Below are positions 16,749 through 25,880 of a stretch of 52,772 nucleotides of DNA, one piece after another. Source of the stretch: CAG-390 sp045546615 (GTDB taxonomy: Bacteria; Bacillota; Clostridia; Oscillospirales; CAG-272). Below the pieces are notes generated by a model. The model saw nothing but the letters and a program-made list of their open reading frames with translations. It did not search any database and had not been told where the DNA came from. The translations under genes were made by a program, and so were the position numbers. Where the stretch lies: contig JAZQDD010000048.1 in assembly GCA_045546615.1 (NCBI GenBank), positions 1 to 52,772 of the forward strand, written 5' to 3'. Positions within the stretch are counted from its first letter, which is position 1. The number at the start of each line of letters is the position of its first letter.

Positions 16749-18206
16749 ATGAAAGACACTAAAATAATAGATGAGCGCATAAATAACGGCAACGCCATAG
16801 TGCTTGGCTTTGGCGTGTCAAACCGTCCGCTTGCGCGTTTGCTTGCAGGAATGGGCTCGCGCCTTACCGTGCGTGACGCAAAGAGCCTTGCCGAGCTTGG
16901 TGATGATGCCGCGGCACTTCTGGAGACAGGCGTGAGCTTCACTTGCGGCGCAGAGCCTACTGCCGGTTTTCTTGCCGAGGATATGAGTGATACGGTCATT
17001 TTCCGTTCCCCCGGCATACGTCCCGACGCGGGCGAGCTTTGCGAGGCGGTACGCCGCGGTGCGCTTCTCACCTCGGAAATGGAGTGGTTCTGTGACTCGA
17101 CAGATGCGAAAATATTCGCCGTTACAGGCAGTGACGGGAAGACCACTACAACGACGCTCACTCATCTGCTTATGTCTCGTGCGCCGTCCGTAAAACGCGC
17201 GTACGTCGGCGGAAATATCGGAACGCCGCTTCTTACCCTCGCCCCCGAGATGACGGAAGCGGATGCCGCAGTTCTTGAGCTTTCGAGTTTTCAGCTCCAG
17301 ACCATGCGCTCACGCGCGCTTCGTGCCGCGATAACGAATATCACGCCAAATCACCTTAATTGGCATACCGATATGCATGAATATACTCTTGCAAAATACA
17401 ATGTTTTCGGGGATAGCACCGAGCTTTTGGTGCTTAACGGCAAGAATGAGCTGTCCCGAGCCGCCGCCGAGCGTTTTTCCGGCAGAGTGATATTTTTCTC
17501 GGCACATTGTACACAAAAAGGCGCTGAATTTGCCGAGCTGACTTGCGGACGGGAAAAGTCCGCCGCCATCTTCTTGCGCGGCGATGACGTTATATACTCC
17601 GACGGCGAGAGCGAGGTTGTCGTTCTTCATGCATCGGAAATAAGGATTCCGGGCATACACAACGTGGAAAATTATATGACCGCCGCGGCTCTTACGTGGG
17701 GATATGTTCCCATTGAGGTTATAGGTGAGGTCGCGCGTGAGTTTGCGGGTGTGCCGCACAGACTGGAGTTTGTCAGAGAGCTTGACGGAGTCAAATATTA
17801 CAACAGCTCCATAGACTCAAGCCCCTCGCGCAGCGTTGCGGCGCTCTCGACCTTTGAGTGCCGTCCTGTCGTTATTTGCGGCGGCAGGGATAAGCACGTT
17901 CCGTTTGAACCGCTTGCGGATGCGCTTTTGGAACGCGCGAGCGTTGCCGTTCTCACGGGCGAAGCCGCACCGCAGATAGACGCGGCGATATCAAAAAGAC
18001 GAGCCGAGACAGGCATGGGCGAGTCGCTGAAAGTTATACGCGAGGACGATTTTGCCGCCGCCGTCACAGCCGCACGCAACTCGGCAAAGAAGGGAAGTGC
18101 AGTTTTGCTTTCCCCTGCTTGTACGAGCTTTGACCGATTCTCCAATTTTGAGGAGCGCGGAAATTATTTTAGGAAATTAGTTCTTGATTTTCAGGAGAAG
18201 GAATGA
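16749..18206 (+). CDS. murD: UDP-N-acetylmuramoyl-L-alanine:D-glutamate ligase
   Basis: 485 residues, somewhat longer than E. coli MurD (438). The N-terminal Rossmann domain binds UDP-MurNAc-L-Ala (IVLGFGVSNRP). The central ATPase carries the P-loop GSDGKTTT near 127-134 and the NITPNHLNWH motif, and the C-terminal domain has the VVICGGRDKHVPFE segment. It adds D-glutamate to the wall precursor in the cytoplasm. The murI gene for D-glutamate synthesis lies in the same run. The start follows AAGGAG, and the stop overlaps the next start as ATGA. Confidence 0.93.
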   Translation: MKDTKIIDERINNGNAIVLGFGVSNRPLARLLAGMGSRLTVRDAKSLAELGDDAAALLETGVSFTCGAEPTAGFLAEDMSDTVIFRSPGIRPDAGELCEAVRRGALLTSEMEWFCDSTDAKIFAVTGSDGKTTTTTLTHLLMSRAPSVKRAYVGGNIGTPLLTLAPEMTEADAAVLELSSFQLQTMRSRALRAAITNITPNHLNWHTDMHEYTLAKYNVFGDSTELLVLNGKNELSRAAAERFSGRVIFFSAHCTQKGAEFAELTCGREKSAAIFLRGDDVIYSDGESEVVVLHASEIRIPGIHNVENYMTAAALTWGYVPIEVIGEVAREFAGVPHRLEFVRELDGVKYYNSSIDSSPSRSVAALSTFECRPVVICGGRDKHVPFEPLADALLERASVAVLTGEAAPQIDAAISKRRAETGMGESLKVIREDDFAAAVTAARNSAKKGSAVLLSPACTSFDRFSNFEERGNYFRKLVLDFQEKE

Positions 18207-19279
18207 AAAACGAACTTAAGGATATGATATTCTCGCTTGCGGGGCTTATGTCCGTATCGGGACACACCGATTACGATAAAGACGCTCTTATGGAGCTTAT
18301 CGGCGGATATTTTGACGAAACCGTGATTTCCCCGCTGAAAAACTACACCTTCATCCGCCGTTGCGGTAAGGAAAACGCCAAAAAGATACTCATAGACACT
18401 CATTTTGATGAAATAGGAATGATAGTCACGGGTATAAAGGACGGCGGCTTTCTCACCGTCACCAATATCGGCGGACTTGATACGAGGATCCTTCAAGCGA
18501 GTGAGGTAGTCGTTTACTGCCGCGATAAAAAGAAGATATACGGCGTAGTAGCATCAACTCCACCACATCTGCAACGCGCAGGGGATGCAGACAAGCTCCT
18601 GCCCATTGACGAGCTTCTGATAGATACGGGATTTACGAAGGAAGAGCTTGAAAAACACGTCAGTATCGGAACTCCCGTAGGCTTTATGCCTAAATATTCC
18701 GAGCTTAAAAATTCCCTTATCGCAGGTAAAGGCTTTGACGATAAGGCGTGCGGCGCCGTTGCGGTTCTTGCCATTGCCGAAACCCCGCGCGAGGAGCTGT
18801 GGGCGGACGTGTATTTGCAGTTTTCAAATTTTGAGGAAGCCGGCTCATATATGGGCGGTGCTTCCACGGGGGCTTTTGCCGCCGCGCCCGATTGTGCTCT
18901 TGTCGCAGACGTTGACCTCGGACGCACTCCCGATACCAAGGAGAGCGAGACCGTAAAGGTGGGCGGGGGCGTGTCGATTGCGTTTTCGCCGCTGACGGAC
19001 AAAAAACTCACGCGCACTCTGGAGAGACTTGCCAAAGAAAACGGCGTGCCTACCCAGCGCACGGTTGCGCCCTCGGGCACGGGAACGAATACACACGTTA
19101 TCGGTCTTGTCGGTCGCGGTATACCAACGGTGGACGTAGGTCTGCCGCTTAAAAGTATGCACACATCGGCTGAAGTCATCTCCCTTGAGGATGCCGAGAC
19201 TCTCAAAAAGATGATCAAGCTTTATATAACCTCTCCGGAGGTTGAAAATGCGGTAAAGGAGATAAACGCCAATGACTGA
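18203..19279 (+). CDS. M42-family aminopeptidase, copy 1
   Basis: 358 residues. The M42 (TET/PepA/FrvX) dinuclear site appears complete: His and Asp in THFDEIG, Asp in GFDDKACG, the catalytic Glu pair in FEEAGS, Asp in VADVDLG and His in KSMHTSAE. These cytosolic enzymes form large tetrahedral or ring assemblies that trim short peptides. Its sequence differs clearly from the next two copies, for example FEEAGSYMGG where they have EEIG/EEVG. It starts in the murD stop and overlaps copy 2 by 8 bp. Confidence 0.85.
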   Translation: MKNELKDMIFSLAGLMSVSGHTDYDKDALMELIGGYFDETVISPLKNYTFIRRCGKENAKKILIDTHFDEIGMIVTGIKDGGFLTVTNIGGLDTRILQASEVVVYCRDKKKIYGVVASTPPHLQRAGDADKLLPIDELLIDTGFTKEELEKHVSIGTPVGFMPKYSELKNSLIAGKGFDDKACGAVAVLAIAETPREELWADVYLQFSNFEEAGSYMGGASTGAFAAAPDCALVADVDLGRTPDTKESETVKVGGGVSIAFSPLTDKKLTRTLERLAKENGVPTQRTVAPSGTGTNTHVIGLVGRGIPTVDVGLPLKSMHTSAEVISLEDAETLKKMIKLYITSPEVENAVKEINAND

Positions 19280-20342
19280 AAACTATCTGCTTTACGGCAT
19301 AGAGCTGTTAAAGAAGCTCTGTCTTGAATTCGGCCCGTCGGGATGCGAGGAGACTGTGGCAGACGAAATTGAGCGTCAGCTTTTTGGCGTTGCTTCGCTT
19401 ACGCGTGACAGAGTCGGCAATCTTTACGCAAGGCTTGACGGAGACGGAGAGGGGCTTCCCACGGTAATGCTCTCTGCTCATACCGACGAGGTTGGCTTTA
19501 TGGTGAAGCACATCGAGGATTCGGGATATATCCGCATTGCCGCCGTTGGCGGTATTGACTCCCGTGTGCTTTGCGGCAGGCACGTTATCCTGCGCGGAGA
19601 TGAGGGCGATGTGCATGGAGTTATCGCCTCAAAGGCGATACACCACCAAACCGCCGAGGAACGCAAAAAAGCAACCAAGATAAAAGATATGTACGTGGAT
19701 ATCGGCGCGACCTCGCGTGAGGATGCACAACGATATCTTGCTCTCGGAGACTACGGAGTATTTGATTCGGATTTCGTTGTTTTCGGCGAGAATGACAAAT
19801 TTATAAAATCCAAGGCGATAGACGACAGGCTTGGGTGCGCCGTTATGATAGAGCTTCTCCGCAGGCTAAAGGCGGAGGGCAAAAAGCTCCCTGTAAACCT
19901 TGTTTGCGCATTCACCGTTCGCGAGGAGATAGGGCGTTCGGGAGCGCAGGTGGCGGCACAAAGGATCTGCCCCGACTACGCCGTGGTGCTTGAATCCACG
20001 GCTATTGCCGATCTGCCCGACGTAAAGCCGAATTCGCGTGTAGCAGAGGTTGGCGGCGGCGGAGTCATATCAATTGTTGACCGTTCTACGATATACGATC
20101 GTGACCTTGTTAACGGTATGCTTGAAATAGCCAAGAAAAACGGCATAGCCGCGCAGACCAAAAAGTACGTTTCGGGCGGAAATGATGCCGCGCATATACA
20201 CAAATCGGGTGTCGGAGTCCGCACCGTTGCGGTGTCAGCGGCGACAAGATATCTTCATTCCGCATCATGTGTAGCGTCAATCGACGACTATGAAGCAATA
20301 AAAGAGCTGATATACGCATTCCTTTGTGAATACAGCTTTTAA
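19272..20342 (+). CDS. M42-family aminopeptidase, copy 2
   Basis: 356 residues. Metal and catalytic residues are His/Asp in AHTDEVG, Asp in DDRLGC, the Glu pair in VREEIGRSGA, an acidic Glu-Ser-Thr segment (LESTAIAD) where other members often have Asp-Val-Thr, and His in YLHSAS. Fold and length match M42 peptidases. The Glu-for-Asp change at a metal ligand is also seen in some family members and may tune metal preference. Copy 3 starts 14 bp after the stop. Confidence 0.85.
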   Translation: MTENYLLYGIELLKKLCLEFGPSGCEETVADEIERQLFGVASLTRDRVGNLYARLDGDGEGLPTVMLSAHTDEVGFMVKHIEDSGYIRIAAVGGIDSRVLCGRHVILRGDEGDVHGVIASKAIHHQTAEERKKATKIKDMYVDIGATSREDAQRYLALGDYGVFDSDFVVFGENDKFIKSKAIDDRLGCAVMIELLRRLKAEGKKLPVNLVCAFTVREEIGRSGAQVAAQRICPDYAVVLESTAIADLPDVKPNSRVAEVGGGGVISIVDRSTIYDRDLVNGMLEIAKKNGIAAQTKKYVSGGNDAAHIHKSGVGVRTVAVSAATRYLHSASCVASIDDYEAIKELIYAFLCEYSF

Positions 20343-20355
20343 GTTCGGAGGAAAA

Positions 20356-21342
20356 ATGTACAGCCTTATTAAAAATATAGTTTGTTGCTCGGGCGTTTCG
20401 GGCAGAGAGAAAAATATCAGCGCACTTATCGAGAGTAAGATAGCTCCGTTCGTTGATGAATGCTACACCGATGCGCTCGGTAATCTTATAGCGCACAAAA
20501 AGGGAAGCGGCAGAAAGCTCCTTTTCTGCGCGCATTGCGATGAGATAGGCTTTATCGTTACCTACATCGAGGATAACGGTATGCTCCGCCTTGCTCCCAT
20601 AGGCGGTATAAATTTCGTAGCCGCGGCTTATAGCGAGGTCGTATTTGAAAACGGCACACGCGGCGTTCTCGTCCCCGATAGCGGGACAAAGGCGGATGCC
20701 CTTACCGCAGACCGCTTTTACGTCGATATCGGCGCATCCTCGCATGGCGAGGCGGCTCGCCGTGTCAGCGTGGGGGACTGCTTTTCGATTGTTCATCACA
20801 CTACCAAGCTGTCCGCAAACCGCATAAGCGGCAGACCGCTTGATGACAGGCTTGGTTGTGCTATTATGATAGAGGTGGCAAAGCGTGCAAAGGATAGCGA
20901 TGGCGATATCTACTTCGTTTTCTCCGTGCAGGAAGAAGTTGGATGCCGCGGCGCAAAGCCTGCCGCGTTTGCCATAGCTCCCGACGTTGCCATAGCGTTT
21001 GACGTTACGGGAACGGGCGATACCCCCGGTGCAAAGCCGATGGCGGTGAAACTTGGCGGCGGCGTTGCGATAAAGGTCAAGGATTCTTCTGTGATATGTG
21101 ACGACAGCCTTGTGAACGAGCTTCACGCTATCGCAAGAGATAAAAAGATAAACCATCAAACCGAGATACTCACCTACGGAGGTACGGATACCTCGTCCTT
21201 GCAGCTTGCGGGGGCGGGATGCGCCGCGGGTGCGCTCTCGATTCCCGCGAGATATATTCATTCTGCCGTTGAAACGGTTGATATGAGAGACGTCAACGCT
21301 TGCGTTGACCTTGCCGTAGCTTATGCAGAGGCGTTCAAATGA
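20356..21342 (+). CDS. M42-family aminopeptidase, copy 3
   Basis: 328 residues, the shortest of the three. Ligands are His/Asp in AHCDEIG, Asp in DDRLGC, the Glu pair in VQEEVGCRGA, Asp in AFDVTGTGD and His in YIHSAVE, all intact. It is closer to copy 2 than to copy 1 in these motifs. The ATG at 20356 has GGAGG eight bases ahead, so the in-frame ATG at 20326, within copy 2, is not used. The stop overlaps the murI start as ATGA. Confidence 0.86.
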   Translation: MYSLIKNIVCCSGVSGREKNISALIESKIAPFVDECYTDALGNLIAHKKGSGRKLLFCAHCDEIGFIVTYIEDNGMLRLAPIGGINFVAAAYSEVVFENGTRGVLVPDSGTKADALTADRFYVDIGASSHGEAARRVSVGDCFSIVHHTTKLSANRISGRPLDDRLGCAIMIEVAKRAKDSDGDIYFVFSVQEEVGCRGAKPAAFAIAPDVAIAFDVTGTGDTPGAKPMAVKLGGGVAIKVKDSSVICDDSLVNELHAIARDKKINHQTEILTYGGTDTSSLQLAGAGCAAGALSIPARYIHSAVETVDMRDVNACVDLAVAYAEAFK

Positions 21343-22106
21343 TAGAAAAATCATCTCCTATCGGTGTTTTTGACTCCGGTGTTGGAGGTCTTTCCGTCCT
21401 GCTTCAGCTTGTCAGGTGCATGCCGGATGAGGACTACATTTATCTCGGTGACAGGAAAAATGCCCCCTATGGCACAAAGTCTGCCGAGGAGGTGCGCGCA
21501 CTTGCGATGGAGAATGCCGAGCGGCTTCTCGCCCTTGGCGCAAAATGTCTCGTTATAGCTTGCAACACCGCCACAGCCGCTACTGCGGAGTATTTGCGTA
21601 AAAAGCACGGCGATGTTCCCATAGTAGGCATAGAGCCTGCGGTAAAGCCCGCCGCGGAGTCGACGTGCCGCAGGGTATTGGTACTTGCAACTCCGCGAAC
21701 GGTCGCGTCTGAACGTTTTTCGGGGCTTATGGCAGCCAATTCGGGGCGCTGTGAGCTTATACCCGTGCCGTGTCCGAGCCTTGCGGGAATGATAGAGAAC
21801 AAAGAGGATGTAAGCGGGTATTTGGGAGAGCTTCTTTCGGGCTTTTCGGATTTTGACGGTATCGTTCTCGGCTGTACCCACTACCCATTTGTAAAGGATG
21901 AAATACTTGCCGCTGCAGGCCGTAACGTCAAGATTTTTGACGGCGCGGTAGGAACGGCTGTGCAGACGCGCCGCCGACTTGCCGAGGCGGGGCTCCTTAC
22001 GGGCAGCACGGCGGGACACATACGCTTTATTTCCACCGACGGGGATGATGCGTATATAGAAAATTTTTTCAAGGAAGTTACAAAATGTCTTTTTCAGAAA
22101 GAGTAA
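21339..22106 (+). CDS. murI: glutamate racemase
   Basis: 255 residues. FDSGVGGLSV near the start, ACNTATA with the first catalytic Cys and GCTHYP with the second define the two-cysteine racemase that makes D-glutamate for the cell wall. Its start overlaps the stop of the third M42 gene and its end overlaps the next gene by 22 bp, so expression is coupled through the whole cluster with murD. Confidence 0.93.
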   Translation: MIEKSSPIGVFDSGVGGLSVLLQLVRCMPDEDYIYLGDRKNAPYGTKSAEEVRALAMENAERLLALGAKCLVIACNTATAATAEYLRKKHGDVPIVGIEPAVKPAAESTCRRVLVLATPRTVASERFSGLMAANSGRCELIPVPCPSLAGMIENKEDVSGYLGELLSGFSDFDGIVLGCTHYPFVKDEILAAAGRNVKIFDGAVGTAVQTRRRLAEAGLLTGSTAGHIRFISTDGDDAYIENFFKEVTKCLFQKE

Positions 22107-23326
22107 TGAATATTGCCGCCGAGGCAGAGGCGGCGCTTGTACATAACTTTGCCGCTATTGATAAGACGGCGTATGAAAATACCTGCCGCGTGATGCAAGC
22201 GTTCAAGGAGGAGCGTGTCAGCGATGCCTGCTTTGCGGGTACTACGGGATACGGCTACGATGATAGGGGAAGAGAGGTGCTTGACCGAGTCTGGGCGCGT
22301 GTGTTTGACACCGAAATGGCACTTGTCAGACATAATTTCGTCAACGGTACTCACGCGCTTTCTACCGCGTTGTTTGGACTTCTCCGCCCGAACGATACGC
22401 TTCTTGCCGTTACGGGCAAGCCATACGATACACTTGATGGTGTTATCGGTATAGGCGGTGCTAACGGGGACGGTTCACTTGCTGATTTCGGCGTAAAATA
22501 TGACGCTATCGAGATGCGCGACGGAACGATAGATAACGAGGCTGTCTGCCGCAGAGTCCGAGAGGATGAGAGCGTGCGAGTAGTCTTTATACAGCGCTCA
22601 AAGGGTTATCAGAACCGCCGCACCCTCACCCCCGATGAGATAACGGCAACGTATAACGCGGTTCACGCTGTGCGCGATAACGTCTACGTAGTAGTGGATA
22701 ACTGCTATGGAGAGTTTACTTGCACTGCAGAGCCGAAGGCAGACCTGCTCGTAGGCTCGCTTATAAAGAACCCCGGCGGCGGAATGGCACTCACGGGCGG
22801 ATATCTTGCGGGAAGCGAGAGGGCGGTTACCCTCGCATCCTACAGACTCACCACCGTTGGAACGGGCGGAGAGGTAGGAGCAACACTCGGGCAAAACAGA
22901 AATATGTTTCTGGGGCTTTTCTATGCGCCGCACACTACCGCCGCCGCGCTCAAGACCGCGCATCTTGCCGCGTACGTTTTTGAAAAGCTGGGATTTGCGG
23001 CAGAGCCGCATTGGAGCGAGAGCCGCGCGGATATAATCCAGACGGTCGTTACACACAGTGCGGACACGCTTTGTGCTTTTTGCCGAGGAATACAGGCAGG
23101 CTCGCCCGTTGACGCTTACGTTGAGCCGCAACCGTGGGCAATGCCCGGCTATTCGGACGAGGTCATAATGGCGGCAGGTGCATTTGTGCAGGGAGCATCA
23201 GTTGAGCTTTCCGCCGACGGCCCGATACGCCCCCCCTATACCGTCTTTTTTCAGGGCGGACTTACTTATGAAAGCGGGAAATACGGTGTGCTGACTGCCG
23301 CAGATTACGTCAGTAAAATGAACTAA
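22085..23326 (+). CDS. methionine gamma-lyase-family PLP protein
   Basis: 413 residues. It matches the Firmicutes 'aluminium resistance/YnbB' branch of PLP fold-type I enzymes: GTTGYGYDDRGRE at the start, HNFVNGTHAL, VVDNCYGEF with the PLP Asp, and SLIKNPGGGM with the probable Schiff-base lysine near residue 228. The biochemical reaction of this branch is unsettled; a C-S or other lyase is likely. A near-perfect AAGGA site lies nine bases before ATG 22085; an alternative ATG at 22106 overlaps the murI stop as TAATG. Confidence 0.85.
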   Translation: MSFSERVMNIAAEAEAALVHNFAAIDKTAYENTCRVMQAFKEERVSDACFAGTTGYGYDDRGREVLDRVWARVFDTEMALVRHNFVNGTHALSTALFGLLRPNDTLLAVTGKPYDTLDGVIGIGGANGDGSLADFGVKYDAIEMRDGTIDNEAVCRRVREDESVRVVFIQRSKGYQNRRTLTPDEITATYNAVHAVRDNVYVVVDNCYGEFTCTAEPKADLLVGSLIKNPGGGMALTGGYLAGSERAVTLASYRLTTVGTGGEVGATLGQNRNMFLGLFYAPHTTAAALKTAHLAAYVFEKLGFAAEPHWSESRADIIQTVVTHSADTLCAFCRGIQAGSPVDAYVEPQPWAMPGYSDEVIMAAGAFVQGASVELSADGPIRPPYTVFFQGGLTYESGKYGVLTAADYVSKMN

Positions 23327-23339
23327 AGAGGTAATAAAA

Positions 23340-23861
23340 ATGAAAAAGATACTTATTATGATCGTTTGTGCCTTTATGCTTGTTGCGCTTGTTGGCTGTT
23401 CGGAACAGGGCGCGCCCGAGGGAATGCAGAATGCCGCTTCCGAAAACGAAGGATTTTATCTCTTCGTTCCGAAGTCGTGGACCGTAAACAATTCGTCGGG
23501 GGTTGCCTCGGCATATTACTCTGCAAGCGTTGATCGTTCAAACGTCAGCCTTACTTGTACTCTCCCTGATGATAATTATCTTAGCGTTGAGCAGTACGTG
23601 TCACATACTACCGAATCACTTGGCAAACTCCTTGATGATTTCGCTGTGGTTTCCGCTCCCGCCGAAACAAAACTCGGCGGCGCGGCGGCACTCACCTTTG
23701 ATTATACGGCTACCGTAAACGGTATTCCATACAAATATCGCCAGATAGTCAGCGCGTATAAGGATATATTCTACGTTTTCACTTATACTTCAACCGTAGA
23801 TTGCTTTGATGCTCACCTTACTGACGTTGATTCCATCGTCGCCTATTTCACCTTTAAGTAA
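23340..23861 (+). CDS. lipoprotein, PsbP/DUF1795-like size
   Basis: 173 residues with a lipoprotein signal ending ALVGC (lipid-modified Cys20). The remainder is a small beta-rich domain with a PKSWTV start and an ending KDIFYVFTYTS, a pattern seen in PsbP-like or DUF1795 lipoproteins. Function unknown. GAGGT precedes the ATG by eight bases. It lies between two PLP enzyme genes on the same transcript. Confidence 0.7.
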   Translation: MKKILIMIVCAFMLVALVGCSEQGAPEGMQNAASENEGFYLFVPKSWTVNNSSGVASAYYSASVDRSNVSLTCTLPDDNYLSVEQYVSHTTESLGKLLDDFAVVSAPAETKLGGAAALTFDYTATVNGIPYKYRQIVSAYKDIFYVFTYTSTVDCFDAHLTDVDSIVAYFTFK

Positions 23862-23863
23862 TT

Positions 23864-25039
23864 ATGGCAATAGAAGTTAAAGATAGAGTTTATCTTGATA
23901 ACAGCGCGACCACTGCGCTTTCGCAAGGCGTAAAGGACACAATGCTTGCCGCCATGGAGATATACGGTAATCCGTCATCTTTGCACACGGCGGGAGACGA
24001 GGCGCACAGGCTTCTGAATGCGGCGCGTGAGCAGGTATATTCCGCTGTCGGCGTAAGGCAGATCGAGGGCTGGCGGGTAGTGTTTACAGCTTCGGGAAGC
24101 GAGGCGAATAACCTTGCCATTCTCGGGGCGGCAAGAGCAAAGAAACATTTTGCATCAAAGCGTATACTCACCACGGATTCGGAGCATCCGTCCGTGGCAA
24201 AAGCTATTGAAGCTCTCACGCGCGAGGGCTTTGAGGCGGTGCAGATATCCACACGCGGCGGCGCACTTGATATGGTTCAGCTTCGCAACGAGGCTATGAA
24301 GGGCGTTTTCATGGCTTCATTCATGCTTGTTAATAACGAGACAGGTGCGCTTTACGATATTGATGCGGCGGCGCGCGCCATAAGAGCCGTATGCCCCGAT
24401 GCGCTGATACATTGCGATGCCGTGCAGGGCTTTTTGCGCCAAAATCTTCCGAGAGCATCAAGCGGTATAGATATGATAAGCATATCTGCGCATAAGATAC
24501 ACGGGCCCAAAGGCGTGGGTGCGCTTATAGTATCGCCGGCGGCGATCAAGCGCCGCGCACTCACTCCCGTCGTATACGGCGGCGGTCAGGAAGAGGGGCT
24601 TCGCGCAGGAACTGAAAATCTTATCGGGATCGCGGGATTTGGCAAGGCAGTCAGCGAGGGCAGACTTGCCGTAACGCCAAACGCGGACAAGCTTCGCCGC
24701 CTTTATCTTTACGCCGCGGAACGTCTTTCTGCGCTTGACGTTGTTCTCAATGTCCCCGAAAAGCACGTTGACCACATCATCAGCATAACTGTGCCAAATA
24801 TAAAGAGCCAGACGATGCTCAATTTCCTTTCCGCGCGAGGCATCTGCGTTTCGAGCGGCTCGGCTTGCTCGTCTCACGACAAAAAGATAAGTTCCGCACT
24901 ACGCGCCTTTGGTCTTGATGATAGGGCGGCGGATTCAACCATTCGCGTTAGCCTCTGTCCCGAAAACACGAGGGAAGATATCGATGCGCTTATCTTCGCA
25001 CTTTCCGAGGGAATGCGTTCGCTTGTTAAAATAAAATAA
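23864..25039 (+). CDS. cysteine desulfurase (NifS/IscS-like)
   Basis: 391 residues. PLP-binding Lys211 lies in SAHKIHGPKG. The YLDNSATT start, the NPSSLHTAG segment and the active-site cysteine in SSGSACSS near residue 335 are all present. It removes sulfur from L-cysteine for Fe-S clusters or tRNA thiolation. No IscU-type scaffold or ThiI gene follows, although that pairing is common; a TtcA-like thiolase is 8 kb upstream. It is the last gene of the murD run and is followed by a strong terminator. Confidence 0.88.
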   Translation: MAIEVKDRVYLDNSATTALSQGVKDTMLAAMEIYGNPSSLHTAGDEAHRLLNAAREQVYSAVGVRQIEGWRVVFTASGSEANNLAILGAARAKKHFASKRILTTDSEHPSVAKAIEALTREGFEAVQISTRGGALDMVQLRNEAMKGVFMASFMLVNNETGALYDIDAAARAIRAVCPDALIHCDAVQGFLRQNLPRASSGIDMISISAHKIHGPKGVGALIVSPAAIKRRALTPVVYGGGQEEGLRAGTENLIGIAGFGKAVSEGRLAVTPNADKLRRLYLYAAERLSALDVVLNVPEKHVDHIISITVPNIKSQTMLNFLSARGICVSSGSACSSHDKKISSALRAFGLDDRAADSTIRVSLCPENTREDIDALIFALSEGMRSLVKIK

Positions 25040-25053
25040 CCGCGCCTTATGGC

Positions 25054-25096
25054 AAAAACGCGCTTGCGCTATCAAAGATAGCGCAAGCGCGTTTTT
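25054..25096 (+). terminator. perfect 20-bp-stem terminator
   Basis: A 20-base arm at 25054-25073 and its exact reverse complement at 25077-25096 leave a 3-nt loop. The arm runs from an A5 tract into gcgcttgcgc, so the RNA ends in U5. It closes the 8-kb murD cluster and probably also works for the converging gene at 25125. Confidence 0.9.
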
Positions 25097-25124
25097 AGTT
25101 TTTGATAAACAAACGAGGCGGCGG

Positions 25125-25859
25125 TTATTTTATTTCAATAACACCCTCGGAAATTATATTATCCATCTTGACGCCGCTGTAAGTGCCTTTGAAATTCCAT
25201 GCACACGATGCATCAAATGTTCCGACACCGTCGGTCAAGGGGACTTTTGCGGTTATTACGCCAAGCACCGTTTCGGCTTTTCCGGACTCGGCCACGCTTA
25301 CCTTGGGGGAGGAGAAACGGTAGGATTTGTCTCCGATTTTAAGGTAATTGTTGTTTCTTGTGCCAACGCCTATTTTGTCCGAGTTTAAAACGACGGTAAA
25401 TTCTATCTCTGCCTCGGTTTTGGTACGGCTTATAGTACGCCAATCAACGTCTACTGTCAGCTTGAAGTCGGAACTGGATGAAAAACTACCCTTTGCCTCG
25501 GGATATTGACCGGGTGCTTGAGTTGTAGGAACGGTCGTTTCGGGTGTGGGAACAGTCGTTTCGGGTGTGGGAACGGTCGTTTCGGGTGAGGGAACGGTAG
25601 TCTCGGGGGTGGGAACGGTCGTGGTCGGAGACAACGTGGTGTCGGGGGTGCTTGATGTATTTTGCGGTGCTGTGGTTATATTTGGCTTATTCGGGGTAGT
25701 ATCGCTTGGCACGGTGGCTTGCGTGCGGTCCGCACCCGTATTGCTTGTGCTCGGCGCATCGGCAGAGTCTCCGAACATAAATATTCCGCATATCAGCACC
25801 ATTAACAAAAGAAAAGCGCAAAAAGCTATAAGAGCCAGCATCATTTTTTTAGAGTTCAT
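25125..25859 (-). CDS. membrane-anchored Thr/Pro-rich surface protein
   Basis: 244 residues. A short N-terminus leads into one transmembrane helix (residues 7-30, with no clear cleavage site). A Thr/Pro-rich stalk follows, with heptads of the type PTPETTV (about 75-112), then a beta-rich C-terminal domain of about 125 residues (VDVDWRTISRT, KIGDKSYRF). The layout is that of a type II anchored extracellular protein on a flexible stalk. No domain family is recognised. It lies 21 bp after the rnhA stop and so is probably co-transcribed with it. Confidence 0.65.
   Translation of the reverse strand: MNSKKMMLALIAFCAFLLLMVLICGIFMFGDSADAPSTSNTGADRTQATVPSDTTPNKPNITTAPQNTSSTPDTTLSPTTTVPTPETTVPSPETTVPTPETTVPTPETTVPTTQAPGQYPEAKGSFSSSSDFKLTVDVDWRTISRTKTEAEIEFTVVLNSDKIGVGTRNNNYLKIGDKSYRFSSPKVSVAESGKAETVLGVITAKVPLTDGVGTFDASCAWNFKGTYSGVKMDNIISEGVIEIK
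25516..25622 (-). repeat. 21-bp tandem repeat coding PTPETTV heptads
   Basis: Imperfect 21-bp units (plus-strand core ggaacggtcgtttcgggtgtg), about five copies, coding Pro-Thr-rich heptads of the stalk. The length is a multiple of three, so changes in copy number keep the frame. Confidence 0.75.
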
Positions 25860-25880
25860 GTTGTTACATCCTTTCCCGCA

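Noticed and set aside
20110..21354. A 414-codon minus-strand frame
   Set aside because: It is antisense to two M42 peptidase genes with intact active sites; composition of the coding strand explains it.
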